This document shows positions 1-9,836 of a DNA stretch of 64,000 bases, in pieces (position 1 is the first letter of the stretch; the number at the start of each line of letters is the position of its first letter). This stretch comes from Natrinema caseinilyticum (GTDB lineage Archaea > Halobacteriota > Halobacteria > Halobacteriales > Natrialbaceae). The notes below the pieces were generated by a model. That model made no database searches, was not told the DNA's origin, and was given only the letters and a program-made list of their open reading frames with translations. The stretch lies in assembly GCF_024227435.1 (NCBI RefSeq), contig NZ_CP100446.1, forward strand, positions 186,001 to 250,000, written 5' to 3'. Both the position numbers and the translations under genes were made by a program.

Positions 1-1
1 A

Positions 2-463
2 ACCAGCCTGTTGCTCCACAATTCACTTGTGGGGACCGTCACCGTTGCTGGGGTACAGGCAATCCTGCTTGGCCTTGTGTTTCTCGTTCTCGGCCTCGGA
101 AACGTCATTTTCTGGATCGTGACGACATTCATCGCAGCGATGATTCCCATAGTCGGTGCGTCGATCGTCTGGATTCCAGCGTCGCTCTATTTGTTCCTTG
201 CCGACCGTCCCTTTCCCGCGGTCGTGTTGTTGATCTTCGGAGCAGGCGTTGTCAGTACAGTCGATAACATTCTCCGTCCGATAGTAATACGACGGGGAAC
301 ACAACTTAGTCCAGCTGTCACAATCATCGGCATTTTCGGCGGAATTTCGCTCTTCGGATTTATCGGCCTCTTTATCGGCCCGATCGTCCTTGGGTTGATG
401 AAGCTTATCATTGAGATACTCGTACAAGAGTATTCTGAGTCAGGAGCAGTCAAACAGGAGTGA
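2..463 (+). CDS. AI-2E family transporter, C-terminal part (cut by window edge)
   Basis: The frame is open from the first bases of the window, so the gene starts upstream and only about 153 residues are visible. They are almost all hydrophobic and form several membrane helices. A conserved family-type stretch around PIVGASIVWIP is followed by a loop with DNILRPIVIRRGTQLSP and a final helix pair. This matches the C-terminal half of AI-2E/UPF0118 permeases (the PerM-like family), which are usually about 330-370 residues long. The substrate is not known; the family name comes from a proposed autoinducer exporter and should not be taken as function. A Usp gene follows 150 bp downstream on the same strand. 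Confidence 0.85.
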   Translation, partial: TSLLLHNSLVGTVTVAGVQAILLGLVFLVLGLGNVIFWIVTTFIAAMIPIVGASIVWIPASLYLFLADRPFPAVVLLIFGAGVVSTVDNILRPIVIRRGTQLSPAVTIIGIFGGISLFGFIGLFIGPIVLGLMKLIIEILVQEYSESGAVKQE

Positions 464-617
464 GAGGCACATTGAAATCATCAACACTTGATTTTATCTG
501 TACCATACAAGTGCTGTGTTTTTAGGACAACTGTGGAACCTCTCATCTCAGAGGGTTTCAATGCTCTGCAAATGCAACTGACACGGCTATCATTACACTT
601 TCCACCATCTAAACTCG

Positions 618-1031
618 ATGTACGAACGCGTTCTCATACCGACCGATGGAAGCGAAAACGTCGCTCATGCAGTCGAAAACGGAATCGCGATCGCGGACCA
701 GTTTGGAGCATCAGTCCATGCACTTTCGGTTGTGCCGTACGTCGTGACGCGTGATCATATTCGATACTATCCGGAGGAGCATGCAGAACATGCCGTTGAA
801 GATGTCGAACAGCAATGCCATGAGAAAGGAGTCGACGTAGTGACCGAAACCCGGAAAGGGGAACCAGCACAAGAAATCCTGGAATATAGTGAAGAGAACA
901 ACATTGATATCATCGTGATGGGTACTCACGGGAGATCTGGATTCGATCACGTGCTTATCGGCAGCGTCGCGGAACGAGTTGTCCGACACGCGACGATTCC
1001 TGTCTTAACAGTTCGGTCAAAAGCCGAATAG
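618..1031 (+). CDS. Universal stress protein, single UspA domain
   Basis: This is a 137-residue single-domain Usp, the normal family length. The N-terminus MYERVLIPTDGSE is the usual first strand and nucleotide loop. The C-terminal part carries GTHGRSGFDHVLIGSVAERVVRHATIPVLTV, abbreviated as the ATP-binding pattern G-x2-G-x9-G-S/T. The protein is probably a soluble ATP-binding dimer. It lies in an island where two transporters also carry Usp tails (6588-9044 and 19180-21423), which suggests a common stress theme. The start is the first ATG of the domain. The partner and exact signal cannot be read from the sequence. Confidence 0.93.
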   Translation: MYERVLIPTDGSENVAHAVENGIAIADQFGASVHALSVVPYVVTRDHIRYYPEEHAEHAVEDVEQQCHEKGVDVVTETRKGEPAQEILEYSEENNIDIIVMGTHGRSGFDHVLIGSVAERVVRHATIPVLTVRSKAE

Positions 1032-1162
1032 CTTCGCGGAACCGCCAACTTGTGAACTGCCTCGGGATCGATACCTGTGGATTCACACAGGATTAGGGCA
1101 AATACTGCTTGTCGATGAAGCCCGACGATCGTCGCATCGCAACATAGGAGCGGCATCGAGAC

Positions 1163-1320
1163 GTGGATAGAAGATCTCTGATAGAGTCTGAAACCCCCCG
1201 ACCGATTCGGCTGCGGCAGATCAGTGAACCGGACGATATCACGGAGGTGACGTTCTTTCTCGCGAGTGATCATTCGTCATCGATGACAGGGAGACCAACA
1301 CTGGATGACCAACTTCGATA
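1163..1320 (+). pseudogene. Relic of a short-chain dehydrogenase (SDR) C-terminus
   Basis: The + strand frame here reads ISEPDDITEVTFFLASDHSS followed by SMTGRP. This is the usual SDR C-terminal signature (G-E-P-x-D-I-A-x-x-x-x-F-L-A-S-D-x-S-x-x-T-G). No Rossmann fold, YxxxK catalytic site or proper start precedes it, and downstream the frame runs into sequence antisense to the P-type ATPase gene. I read it as a decayed gene end left between the Usp gene and the ATPase. The rest of the 1032-1352 interval holds nothing I recognise. Confidence 0.5.
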
Positions 1321-1352
1321 CAAAGCCCAAAGCCGACTTCGAGAGCCGATCA

Positions 1353-3941
1353 TCAGTACCTCGCCCGCCAGCGTTTGTGTATCGAATCAACCACCAGCAA
1401 AACGGGTGACGCAAGTAGAGCGACAAGGCCACCTTCCAATGGCGGTGGTGCCTGCCCGAGAATCCTTGCAATCGGCCCAACGAAGAGGAAGGCAAGCAAC
1501 GCCAGTAGTTCGACAATGACGGCACCGACCAGAAGGCGGTTCGATGTCCAACCCAACTCGCCCGGCCAGTGAGTCGTGCTCCGACAGGCGAATGCGTTTG
1601 CCATCTGGCCCACAACGACGGCAGTAAACGCCGCACCTGACGCAGCGAATAGTTCAGGTTGCTCGGGAAATGGCCCGCCCGGTACCCAACCAAAGGCAGC
1701 GAGCGAGACGACGAATGCGGTCATCTCGACGGTTGCTTCAGCCGGGCCGAGAACGCCGAATGCACGACCGAGTACCGTCTCGTCGATAAGATGTTCGGCC
1801 TCGAGGGGCTGCTCGAGCACATCTTCAGCGGGCGGTTCCGAACCGAGTGCGAGTGCTGGAAGGAGATCTGTTCCGATGTCGAGTGCAAGAATCTGGAGGA
1901 TGCCGAGCGCAAGCGGGAACTGACCCGCCGCGAGTGCCCACACAACGAACGGGGTGAGTTGGGCGACATTGTCAGTGAGATGGTAAGTAAGGAACCGTTT
2001 GATGTTATAAAACGTTGCCCGACCTTGCCTGATCGCGTTGACGATCGTCTCGAAATCATCGTCAAGCAGTACGAGATCAGCCGCTTCACGTGCAACGTCC
2101 GTTCCTGAGCGCCCCATCGCAACGCCGACATCGGCCTCTTGCAGCGCTGGCCCATCGTTGACACCATCGCCAGTCATCGCTACGACGTGCCCACGATCCT
2201 GTAACGCATGGGCGATCAGGAGTTTATCTTCAGGACTGACTCGACTGACCACGACACCATCGCGGTCCAAAAGCGCTCCGAGCATCTGGTCGTCGTCCGG
2301 AAGCTCATCACCGTCAATGACGAGTCCATCATCGCCTACCAACCCGACTTCTTCGGCGATCGCTCGCGCCGTCGTCGGATGGTCACCCGTTATCATCGCT
2401 GTCCGGACGGACGCGTTCTTGCTTTCGGTGACAGCCGCCGCCACACCGGGACGTGGCGGGTCCTCGAGACCGACGACGCCGACCAACTCGAGGTCCGTTT
2501 CGATCGCCTCGAGATCGGCATCGGCAGTCACCTCGTTTGCCGGTCGGGTTGCGACCGCGAGAACGCGAAGGCCACGTTCCGCCATCTCTGCGACGACCGT
2601 CTGCACATCGCCCGCTTCATGACGCGTCCGCTCGATGACTGCCTCCGGGGCACCCATGACCAACAGCTGATCCTGCGTCAGGACAGATGTTCGCCGCCGC
2701 CGGGGATCGAACGGGAACCGCTTGACCTCTGGGTCAGTCTGGATCTGATCCTGAATGTCTACATCCAGCCGACGAGCGAACGTAACGAGCGCAGCCTCCA
2801 TCGGATCCCCGTGTGCCACCCACTCCCCATCGCGGCGTTCGATGTCACCGGTCGAACACCGGGCGACGACGGTTCCCAGTTCTCGAAGTAGGGGTTTCGT
2901 TTCGTCGCCAACCTCCACAGTTCCCGTTGGATCATAGCCGTCGCCCTCGATATGGGCAGTGCCCGCCGGTGTCCACGCTTCGACCACAGCCATCCGATTT
3001 TGCGTGAGCGTTCCCGTCTTATCCGTACAGATGAACGTCGTCGATCCAAGCGTCTCGACGGACTCGAGTCGTCGCACGAGCGCGTTGTCGGCTGCAAGGC
3101 GCTTGGCACCGACGGCGAGTGACATCGTGACGCTCGGGAGCAGGCCTTCAGGAACAAGTGCAACCGTGACGCCGATGGCGAAGAGAATGCCGACGCTGGG
3201 ATCGGTTCCAAGTGCGACGCTCACAGCGAAGAACACACCACCAACTGCGACCGCGACAGCTGCAATAATTCGAACAAGTCGATCGATCTCACGATGCAGT
3301 GGTGTCTCCGGCCGCTCTCGTGCACGTGTCAGCGCTGCAATTTCGCCGAGCCGCGTTTCGGAACCGGTTGCTCGAACCACCCCTGTTGCTTCACCTTCGA
3401 CGACGAACGTGCCCGCATATGCCGTCTCACCTTCCTCAACCGGCTCCGGATCACTCTCACCGGTGAGTAACGAGACATCGAGCTGGAGGGAGTGAGAGTC
3501 AACGATCTCGAGATCCGCCGAAACACGATCTCCTGGGCCGAGCAGTACGACGTCATCGACGACGAGTTCCGTCGCATCAATTTCACGTATCGTCCCGTCA
3601 CGTCGGACAGTGGCTCGTTTCGGGAGTAAATCTCGGAGCCGTTCGGCTGCACGTTCGGCGCGGTATTCCTGTGCGAACGCAAAGAGCCCGTTGATCACGA
3701 CGACCAGAACGATGGCGATCCCGAGTTCCATCATGCCGGCGACGACAGCGAGGCCGCTTGCCACCCAGAGCATGATTGCGAAGAAGTGAACAAACTGCTC
3801 GGCGAGCAGCCGCCAAGCCGGTGGCGGTTGCTGCGTTGGCAGGACGTTGGGACCGTCACGTCTGAGTCGTTTCGCTGCTTCAGAGTGAGAGAGGCCACGG
3901 ACGCGACGGATGGAACGCGAGCGGGGTGGGTTCTGTTCCAT
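1353..3941 (-). CDS. P-type (type II) cation-translocating ATPase
   Basis: This is an 862-residue membrane pump with all P-type landmarks: an N-terminal cation-ATPase domain, the TGES-type loop near residue 160 (LLTGESDP), the membrane motif PEGLL at about 264-268, the phosphorylated aspartate D307 in DKTGTLT, and MTGDGVNDGPAL in the P domain. The C-terminal helices include LGILQILALDIGTDLLPALALG. The PEGLL motif and layout put it in the type II group (Ca2+ or Na+/K+-like pumps), but the ion cannot be fixed by eye. It is one of two P-type ATPases in the island, the other being at 9837-12443. The start MEQNPPRS lies at the head of the cation-ATPase N domain. Confidence 0.92.
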   Translation of the reverse strand: MEQNPPRSRSIRRVRGLSHSEAAKRLRRDGPNVLPTQQPPPAWRLLAEQFVHFFAIMLWVASGLAVVAGMMELGIAIVLVVVINGLFAFAQEYRAERAAERLRDLLPKRATVRRDGTIREIDATELVVDDVVLLGPGDRVSADLEIVDSHSLQLDVSLLTGESDPEPVEEGETAYAGTFVVEGEATGVVRATGSETRLGEIAALTRARERPETPLHREIDRLVRIIAAVAVAVGGVFFAVSVALGTDPSVGILFAIGVTVALVPEGLLPSVTMSLAVGAKRLAADNALVRRLESVETLGSTTFICTDKTGTLTQNRMAVVEAWTPAGTAHIEGDGYDPTGTVEVGDETKPLLRELGTVVARCSTGDIERRDGEWVAHGDPMEAALVTFARRLDVDIQDQIQTDPEVKRFPFDPRRRRTSVLTQDQLLVMGAPEAVIERTRHEAGDVQTVVAEMAERGLRVLAVATRPANEVTADADLEAIETDLELVGVVGLEDPPRPGVAAAVTESKNASVRTAMITGDHPTTARAIAEEVGLVGDDGLVIDGDELPDDDQMLGALLDRDGVVVSRVSPEDKLLIAHALQDRGHVVAMTGDGVNDGPALQEADVGVAMGRSGTDVAREAADLVLLDDDFETIVNAIRQGRATFYNIKRFLTYHLTDNVAQLTPFVVWALAAGQFPLALGILQILALDIGTDLLPALALGSEPPAEDVLEQPLEAEHLIDETVLGRAFGVLGPAEATVEMTAFVVSLAAFGWVPGGPFPEQPELFAASGAAFTAVVVGQMANAFACRSTTHWPGELGWTSNRLLVGAVIVELLALLAFLFVGPIARILGQAPPPLEGGLVALLASPVLLVVDSIHKRWRARY

Positions 3942-4046
3942 TCACCGGTACTCCACACTCACCATCTCGAAAAATCCTTCAATGGTTGGATTGGTATAAT
4001 TGTTGGAGATTCATTACATCTCGTCGTCCGCAATATGATCTGGGCA

Positions 4047-5273
4047 TCAACAAGATACAGAATCCGGCCGTTCGAGTACTTCGACACCGATGAGTGGCTC
4101 CCCGGAGAGTGCACGGACATACGCACCGCCAGCGATTGAGACCCGCGAGAAGTCATCTTTGTCGAGGCCGTATAGTCCGATTGCGTGGGCTGTATCTCCC
4201 CCACCGATGATAGAGAAGCATTCGGTGTCGGCAATCGCAGAGAGGACTTCGGTGGTTCCCTCGGCGAATCGTTCATCTTCGAAGACGCCGAGTGCACCTT
4301 TGACAAAGACAGCCTCGGACTCGGTAACGAGATCGGCGTAACGCCTGGCCGTCTCTGAGCCGATGTCGAAATAGGATGTCTCTTTTGTGACACCCTCGAC
4401 GGTTGTCTCCGCACGAGTGCCGTTGGCCTCATACGCGAGATCCTTGAGGAGGTGTAAGCGATCACCGTACTCCGCAAGCACGTGTTTGATCGTCTCCTGA
4501 TGAGCCTCCCACTGGTGGTCAAAGAGTTCCGTCCCTTCGATATCATACCCCATGTCGTGACCAGCGGCTCGCAGAGATAGTTCACCGATAACGCCACCGA
4601 GACAGAACTGATCGACCGTCTTATCCACCCGTTCGATGACTGGGATGGAGTCCTCTGCTTTCGTGCCGCCGAGCGCCAACGTGACGGTCCCGTCGAACGA
4701 TCGCTCTCGAATGGCCGTGTTTGCCGTATACTCGCGTTCCATTACGCGACCTGCGTATGCATCCATGACGCAAGGGAAGCCGACGATCGAGGCGTGTGAT
4801 CGGTGAGCGACCGAGTATGCATCGTCGACGTAGGCGTCGAACGCCGGTGCAAGCGTCTGAACGAGTTTCGTTTCACCCTTCCTATCCGAGTCTTCCTCAG
4901 GTAGTTCCCCATCACACATCCGGACGTTCTCAAGGAGGAGCACGTCACCCGACTCGAGGCAGTCAATTGCCGCGAGCGCGGCCTCGCCAAATGTATCGGG
5001 TACAAAGTCGACTTCTCGTTCGAGGTGTTCAGCGAGGATATCGGCGTGTTGCCGCAGTGAGATGAACGTCTCCTCACCGGGCCGGCCCTGGTGTGCAAGC
5101 AGTGCGATCGCATGGTCGCGGTCGAGCAGTTCGCGGAGCGTCTCAGCGTGACGTGCGAATCGACGGTCGTCCTGTACGATGCCGTCTTCGACGGGAGCGT
5201 TAACGTCGATCCGTACGAGCAGCCGCTGTTCTGGTTCGAGCTCGTCAATGGTGGAAAACGTCGTTGTTGTCAT
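4047..5273 (-). CDS. pgk: Phosphoglycerate kinase
   Basis: This is a 408-residue phosphoglycerate kinase, the usual archaeal length. The N-domain carries RLLVRIDVNAPVEDG and the substrate-binding LAHQGRPG. LLLENVRM and VDDAYSVAHRSHAS follow, and the C-domain carries TLALGGTKAEDS and the nucleotide-site IIGGGDTAHA. The enzyme transfers phosphate between 1,3-bisphosphoglycerate and ADP. I chose the ATG at 5273 (MTTTTFSTIDEL) over one eight codons upstream because haloarchaeal Pgk begins just before the T-L-D/E-D-L element. The broken GAPDH gene lies 71 bp upstream on the same strand, so the two were probably an operon for the lower glycolytic step. It is likely a second, non-housekeeping copy. 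Confidence 0.95.
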   Translation of the reverse strand: MTTTTFSTIDELEPEQRLLVRIDVNAPVEDGIVQDDRRFARHAETLRELLDRDHAIALLAHQGRPGEETFISLRQHADILAEHLEREVDFVPDTFGEAALAAIDCLESGDVLLLENVRMCDGELPEEDSDRKGETKLVQTLAPAFDAYVDDAYSVAHRSHASIVGFPCVMDAYAGRVMEREYTANTAIRERSFDGTVTLALGGTKAEDSIPVIERVDKTVDQFCLGGVIGELSLRAAGHDMGYDIEGTELFDHQWEAHQETIKHVLAEYGDRLHLLKDLAYEANGTRAETTVEGVTKETSYFDIGSETARRYADLVTESEAVFVKGALGVFEDERFAEGTTEVLSAIADTECFSIIGGGDTAHAIGLYGLDKDDFSRVSIAGGAYVRALSGEPLIGVEVLERPDSVSC

Positions 5274-5344
5274 ATTCTGATCACAGATATCCGTCACAGC
5301 CGTTCAGATGGCTGAGTCGGGGTCGATTTCTGAGGCTGGCGACA

Positions 5345-6464
<1,120 letters not shown>

Positions 6465-6513
6465 TTATTGATAAGAAAGACAGATCAACTGTTTTGCTGA
6501 TTACCTGAATTAA

Positions 6514-6574
6514 GGCGCTAAGGCCCCTTCCTCAACGAGCGACCGGAGGGAGCGAGTAGGGTGGGGTAGTTCAC
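6514..6574 (-). repeat. Chimeric IS200/IS605-type end relic (61 bp)
   Basis: Read on the minus strand the segment starts GTGAACTACCCCACCCTACT, like the right end of the TnpB element at 49644. It then continues into TTGAGGAAGGGG and ends TTAGCGCC, like the left end of the same element at about 51251. It is preceded on the + strand by AATTA, as is the intact element's left end. It therefore looks like two element ends joined with everything between them removed, or a miniature non-autonomous derivative. It lies between the GAPDH pseudogene and the permease gene. Confidence 0.75.
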
Positions 6575-6587
6575 GCATGGAAGAATG

Positions 6588-9044
6588 TCAATTCTGACGT
6601 TCATCACTGTCGGCGGAATCATCCTCTTCTGGAGCATTTATCGACTGAAAACTCTCGCTTCGACCTTCCGGCGACGGTCGACGGGCGAACCATTTGTGGG
6701 CCCATCTGACGACTGCGGATCGAATGAATCGGTACTTCCTAACCATCAACACCTCTTCACCGAACCGCTCGCCGACATCTTCGGCGATGTCTCCGAAGAG
6801 CGTTTGTGGGACAAGACCTGCCTGCGCTGCTCCTGCAACGATCGTATCGACGTTATTCTCCTCAGCGTACTCGACGATCGCGTGAGCGACATCGCCATCC
6901 GAAACGACCGCTGTTTCGCTCTCAACGCCCACCCGCTCGAGCAACGCCCGTCGATCCCGAACGAACGTCTCCGCGTCGTCCCTATCACTGGTTGCGACGT
7001 TTAATAACGTCAAATCCGCATCGTATTCGCTGGCGAGCGTACCGCCGACTTGTTCCGCGTACGTCGCGTGTGGACCGCCGTCGGTCGGTACAAGGATCGA
7101 CTGTGGGACGACCGGGCCGGCAGTCTTCGCAACGATGACATCGCAGGGCGCGTTTTCGACGACGTGATCGATCGTGGACCCGAGCATCGCGCTTGTGATT
7201 CGCTTTCGGCGACCACGCCAGCCGAGAACGACCATATCGCTGTCGTACCGTCGCGTGAGATCGACGATACTACGTCCCGGAGTTCGACCGACGGTGACGC
7301 TTCGGTGTGCCGGGATGTCATCTGGGGCGTACTGCATTGCATCAGCGAGCATCTCTCGTTCCTCGGAGACGCGCTCACCACCCCGTTCGATCGGTGTCTG
7401 AACGGGCATCGTGACGATCGTCGTCAGTAACAGTTCGCCGTCGTTCCGGCGAGCGATCGCACTGGCGATGTCGACGAGCCGTTCTGCGTTTTCAGGTTTG
7501 TCGATCGGAACGAGCACCTGATAGGGCCGTTCTTGTATGGCGCGTTCCTCGACGAGGGCCCGCGTTTCGGGAACTTCCGTCCGGCGAATGCGTCCCCGGG
7601 AATAGACCCAGAACACGACCACACCAGACCCGATCCAGCCGACTGCGATCGCCCACGCGAGCGGGCTGTAGTTGAAGAAGTAGACCGCGAGGAGGAGCTT
7701 CGTGCCGATCCCGATCATCGGAACGTACGGAAACCACGGTGCCAGATAGCCGTACGTGAGCTCCTCACCGAGTTCCCGGCGGATCTTTATCATCGAGTAA
7801 TTCACTTGCAAGAACAATAGCAGGAACATCAGATCCGTCGCCGCAGCCACCTGTGCGAGCGGAAGCGAGACGGCCATGACGGCGATCAACGCACCGCTGA
7901 GAACGACTGATATGTACGGTGTCTGATTCTCCGTGTGGATTCGGCTGAACGACTCTGGAAAGACGTGATCGTGTCCGAGCGCGTAGCCCACGCGCGAGCT
8001 CGAAAATGTTGTCGCGTTGAGCGCGGCCAGCGATGACAGGATACCAGTCAGAAGAATGATTAGCGTTCCGTAGGGCAACAGTTGGCCGACAGCCTGCGCG
8101 AGGCCAAATTCGCCCAAGTGACCGACGACTTGCCAGACGGCGGGGTTCGCCGGGAGGTCAGGGATCGTCGTGCCGCCGATGCTGTCCGTCGCCTGGGCGG
8201 TCTGGATAAGGTCAGGTGTGACGGTGATCGCACCGAGCATCACGATCCCAATCAGAATATAGAGGGTGACGACGATAAGCATCGAATAGAAGACCGCTTT
8301 CGGAACATTTTCTCGAGGATTGATGACCTCACGTCCAGATTGAACGATGATTTCGTACCCCTCGAAGGCGATGAAGGTCAGCCCCATCGCGAGGAAGACG
8401 CCGCCTGCGCCGTTCGGCGTGAACGGCTCGAGATTACTGATCGTCACCTGGGGTGACGAGACGGCGACTCGAAAGCCGGCCGCGATGACAACAACGATAA
8501 CGACTAGTTGGAGTATCGTGACGACATTTTCGGCGAAACTGGTTTCTTTCGTCCCACGGTAATTCACGTACGTGAACGCAGCGGTCGCAAGGACGGCAAA
8601 TCCCTTCTGTAATTGAACGTCTGAGAGACCCAGTGTGAGCTCGAAGTACGCTGTGAGAATCAGCGTGACAAACGAGCCGAATGTGAGAACGTAGAGAGAC
8701 CCAGCGACAGCGTGGGCGAACCAGCTCATCCATCCAGAGATAAACGCCTGCGACCTGCCGAGTGCCGTCCGGACCCACAGGTAGCCCCCACCGGGTTCCG
8801 GAATGGCACTTCCGAGCTCGGCATACGTCATCGCGGTGAAAATGGTGATGATCCCATTGAGTGCGAACGCGAGAACCAATGCTGGACCCGCCTCTCCTGC
8901 CGCGAGTCCGGTAAGAACGAAGACGCTCCCACCGATCATCGCTCCGACACCGAGGAGAGTGATATCCGTAAGCGTCAGCTCGCGAGCGAAATCTGCCCCA
9001 TCCTCTCCGGAGGAAGTCATTCCTCCAGTCTGATTATCTCTCAT
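6588..9044 (-). CDS. APC-family amino-acid permease with two C-terminal Usp domains
   Basis: This 818-residue protein has an APC transporter of about 12 helices (residues about 20-480). It starts LTLTDITLLGVGAMIGGSVFVLTG, here shortened to the typical G-x-G-x-x-I-G-x-G first-helix signature, and includes the PEPGGGYLW segment. Two UspA domains follow: the first begins QVLVPIDKPENAERL (about 505) and the second SILVPTDGGPHATYA (about 655). Fusions of this kind occur in haloarchaea and are thought to let nucleotide or stress signals act on transport. The substrate is probably an amino acid or polyamine, not resolvable here. The start overlaps the stop of a small membrane-protein gene by 11 bp, so they are probably co-transcribed. 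Confidence 0.93.
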   Translation of the reverse strand: MRDNQTGGMTSSGEDGADFARELTLTDITLLGVGAMIGGSVFVLTGLAAGEAGPALVLAFALNGIITIFTAMTYAELGSAIPEPGGGYLWVRTALGRSQAFISGWMSWFAHAVAGSLYVLTFGSFVTLILTAYFELTLGLSDVQLQKGFAVLATAAFTYVNYRGTKETSFAENVVTILQLVVIVVVIAAGFRVAVSSPQVTISNLEPFTPNGAGGVFLAMGLTFIAFEGYEIIVQSGREVINPRENVPKAVFYSMLIVVTLYILIGIVMLGAITVTPDLIQTAQATDSIGGTTIPDLPANPAVWQVVGHLGEFGLAQAVGQLLPYGTLIILLTGILSSLAALNATTFSSSRVGYALGHDHVFPESFSRIHTENQTPYISVVLSGALIAVMAVSLPLAQVAAATDLMFLLLFLQVNYSMIKIRRELGEELTYGYLAPWFPYVPMIGIGTKLLLAVYFFNYSPLAWAIAVGWIGSGVVVFWVYSRGRIRRTEVPETRALVEERAIQERPYQVLVPIDKPENAERLVDIASAIARRNDGELLLTTIVTMPVQTPIERGGERVSEEREMLADAMQYAPDDIPAHRSVTVGRTPGRSIVDLTRRYDSDMVVLGWRGRRKRITSAMLGSTIDHVVENAPCDVIVAKTAGPVVPQSILVPTDGGPHATYAEQVGGTLASEYDADLTLLNVATSDRDDAETFVRDRRALLERVGVESETAVVSDGDVAHAIVEYAEENNVDTIVAGAAQAGLVPQTLFGDIAEDVGERFGEEVLMVRKYRFIRSAVVRWAHKWFARRPSPEGRSESFQSINAPEEDDSADSDERQN

Positions 9045-9219
9045 TGTCGTGTGACCTGTTCTGGTCGCCGACAGGCTCTCGGTGCCTCTCCTGCTCTGGT
9101 GGTGTGTTCAGTTTATTCACCACGTGGCGTCCGTGAATAACGGCTCCGAGCAAACCGACCCATCCAGCGATCGTGAGTACAGTCCCGATGATGAGACCGA
9201 TAGACGCTGGCATCAACAC
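9034..9219 (-). CDS. Small single-helix membrane protein
   Basis: This is a 61-residue protein with one or two hydrophobic segments (SIGLIIGTVLTIAGWVGLLGA) and a charged C-terminal tail rich in E, R and N. It overlaps the start of the APC-Usp gene by 11 bp on the same strand, which supports translation. It may be an accessory subunit of the permease or an independent small membrane protein. No family was recognised. Confidence 0.55.
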   Translation of the reverse strand: MLMPASIGLIIGTVLTIAGWVGLLGAVIHGRHVVNKLNTPPEQERHREPVGDQNRSHDNER

Positions 9220-9300
9220 TTTCTTTCAGGCGCATCCACAAAATGTTCGTTTATCGGTGTGGTGAATGACACTATCAGAAGTGTGTCTCGGGCGATGCAA

Positions 9301-9756
9301 TCACCGCCCTTTCCAACTCCAAAGTGCAAGAGCGGCGAGTGCGATCGCAACGATGACGAGAAGAAACAACTCACTAATTTCACCGATCGAAACTCCTGTC
9401 GACGAGACCAATTCCGTTTCTTCCATTAAGAACAGCACCAACAACAGCAATCCGAACAGCGATGCGATCGCCATGCCGATTCCTTCTCTGATAGCCCATC
9501 GAAACTCTCGGATGTCGGCCTGAGTTGTCGTCGACGGTGTCTCTGTCGGTACCTTATACGACACTTCGATATCCTCGCTCCAAGGCGTTCCAAGATAACC
9601 AACGATGTATGAAAGGAGAATAGCAGCGATCATGATTATAGCAAACGAAAAAATCCCAAACAGTAGTGTCGGCGGTGCGAGCAACACAGTGATGACACCT
9701 GCGGCAACAGTACATCCACAGAGCATTACTAGAAATCTCTTAACCGGTGTCCTCAT
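9301..9756 (-). CDS. Hypothetical four-helix membrane protein
   Basis: This is a 151-residue protein with two N-terminal helices (about 7-50), a soluble stretch with DIEVSYKVPTETPSTTTQA, and two C-terminal helices from GIGMAIASLFGLLLLVLFL onward. I chose the ATG at 9756 (MRTPVKRF) because an AT-rich TTTATTATTAA box lies about 25-30 nt upstream, right for a leaderless haloarchaeal transcript. ATGs at 9774 and 9801 are alternatives. It sits alone between the permease and the MgtA-like pump, 80 bp from the latter. I do not recognise a family or function. Confidence 0.65.
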   Translation of the reverse strand: MRTPVKRFLVMLCGCTVAAGVITVLLAPPTLLFGIFSFAIIMIAAILLSYIVGYLGTPWSEDIEVSYKVPTETPSTTTQADIREFRWAIREGIGMAIASLFGLLLLVLFLMEETELVSSTGVSIGEISELFLLVIVAIALAALALWSWKGR

Positions 9757-9836
9757 GGACGTATTATACGCCATGCACCCATTTATTATTAATAGTAACA
9801 CACAAATACAATCAGTGAATCATATAATTCTGAAAC

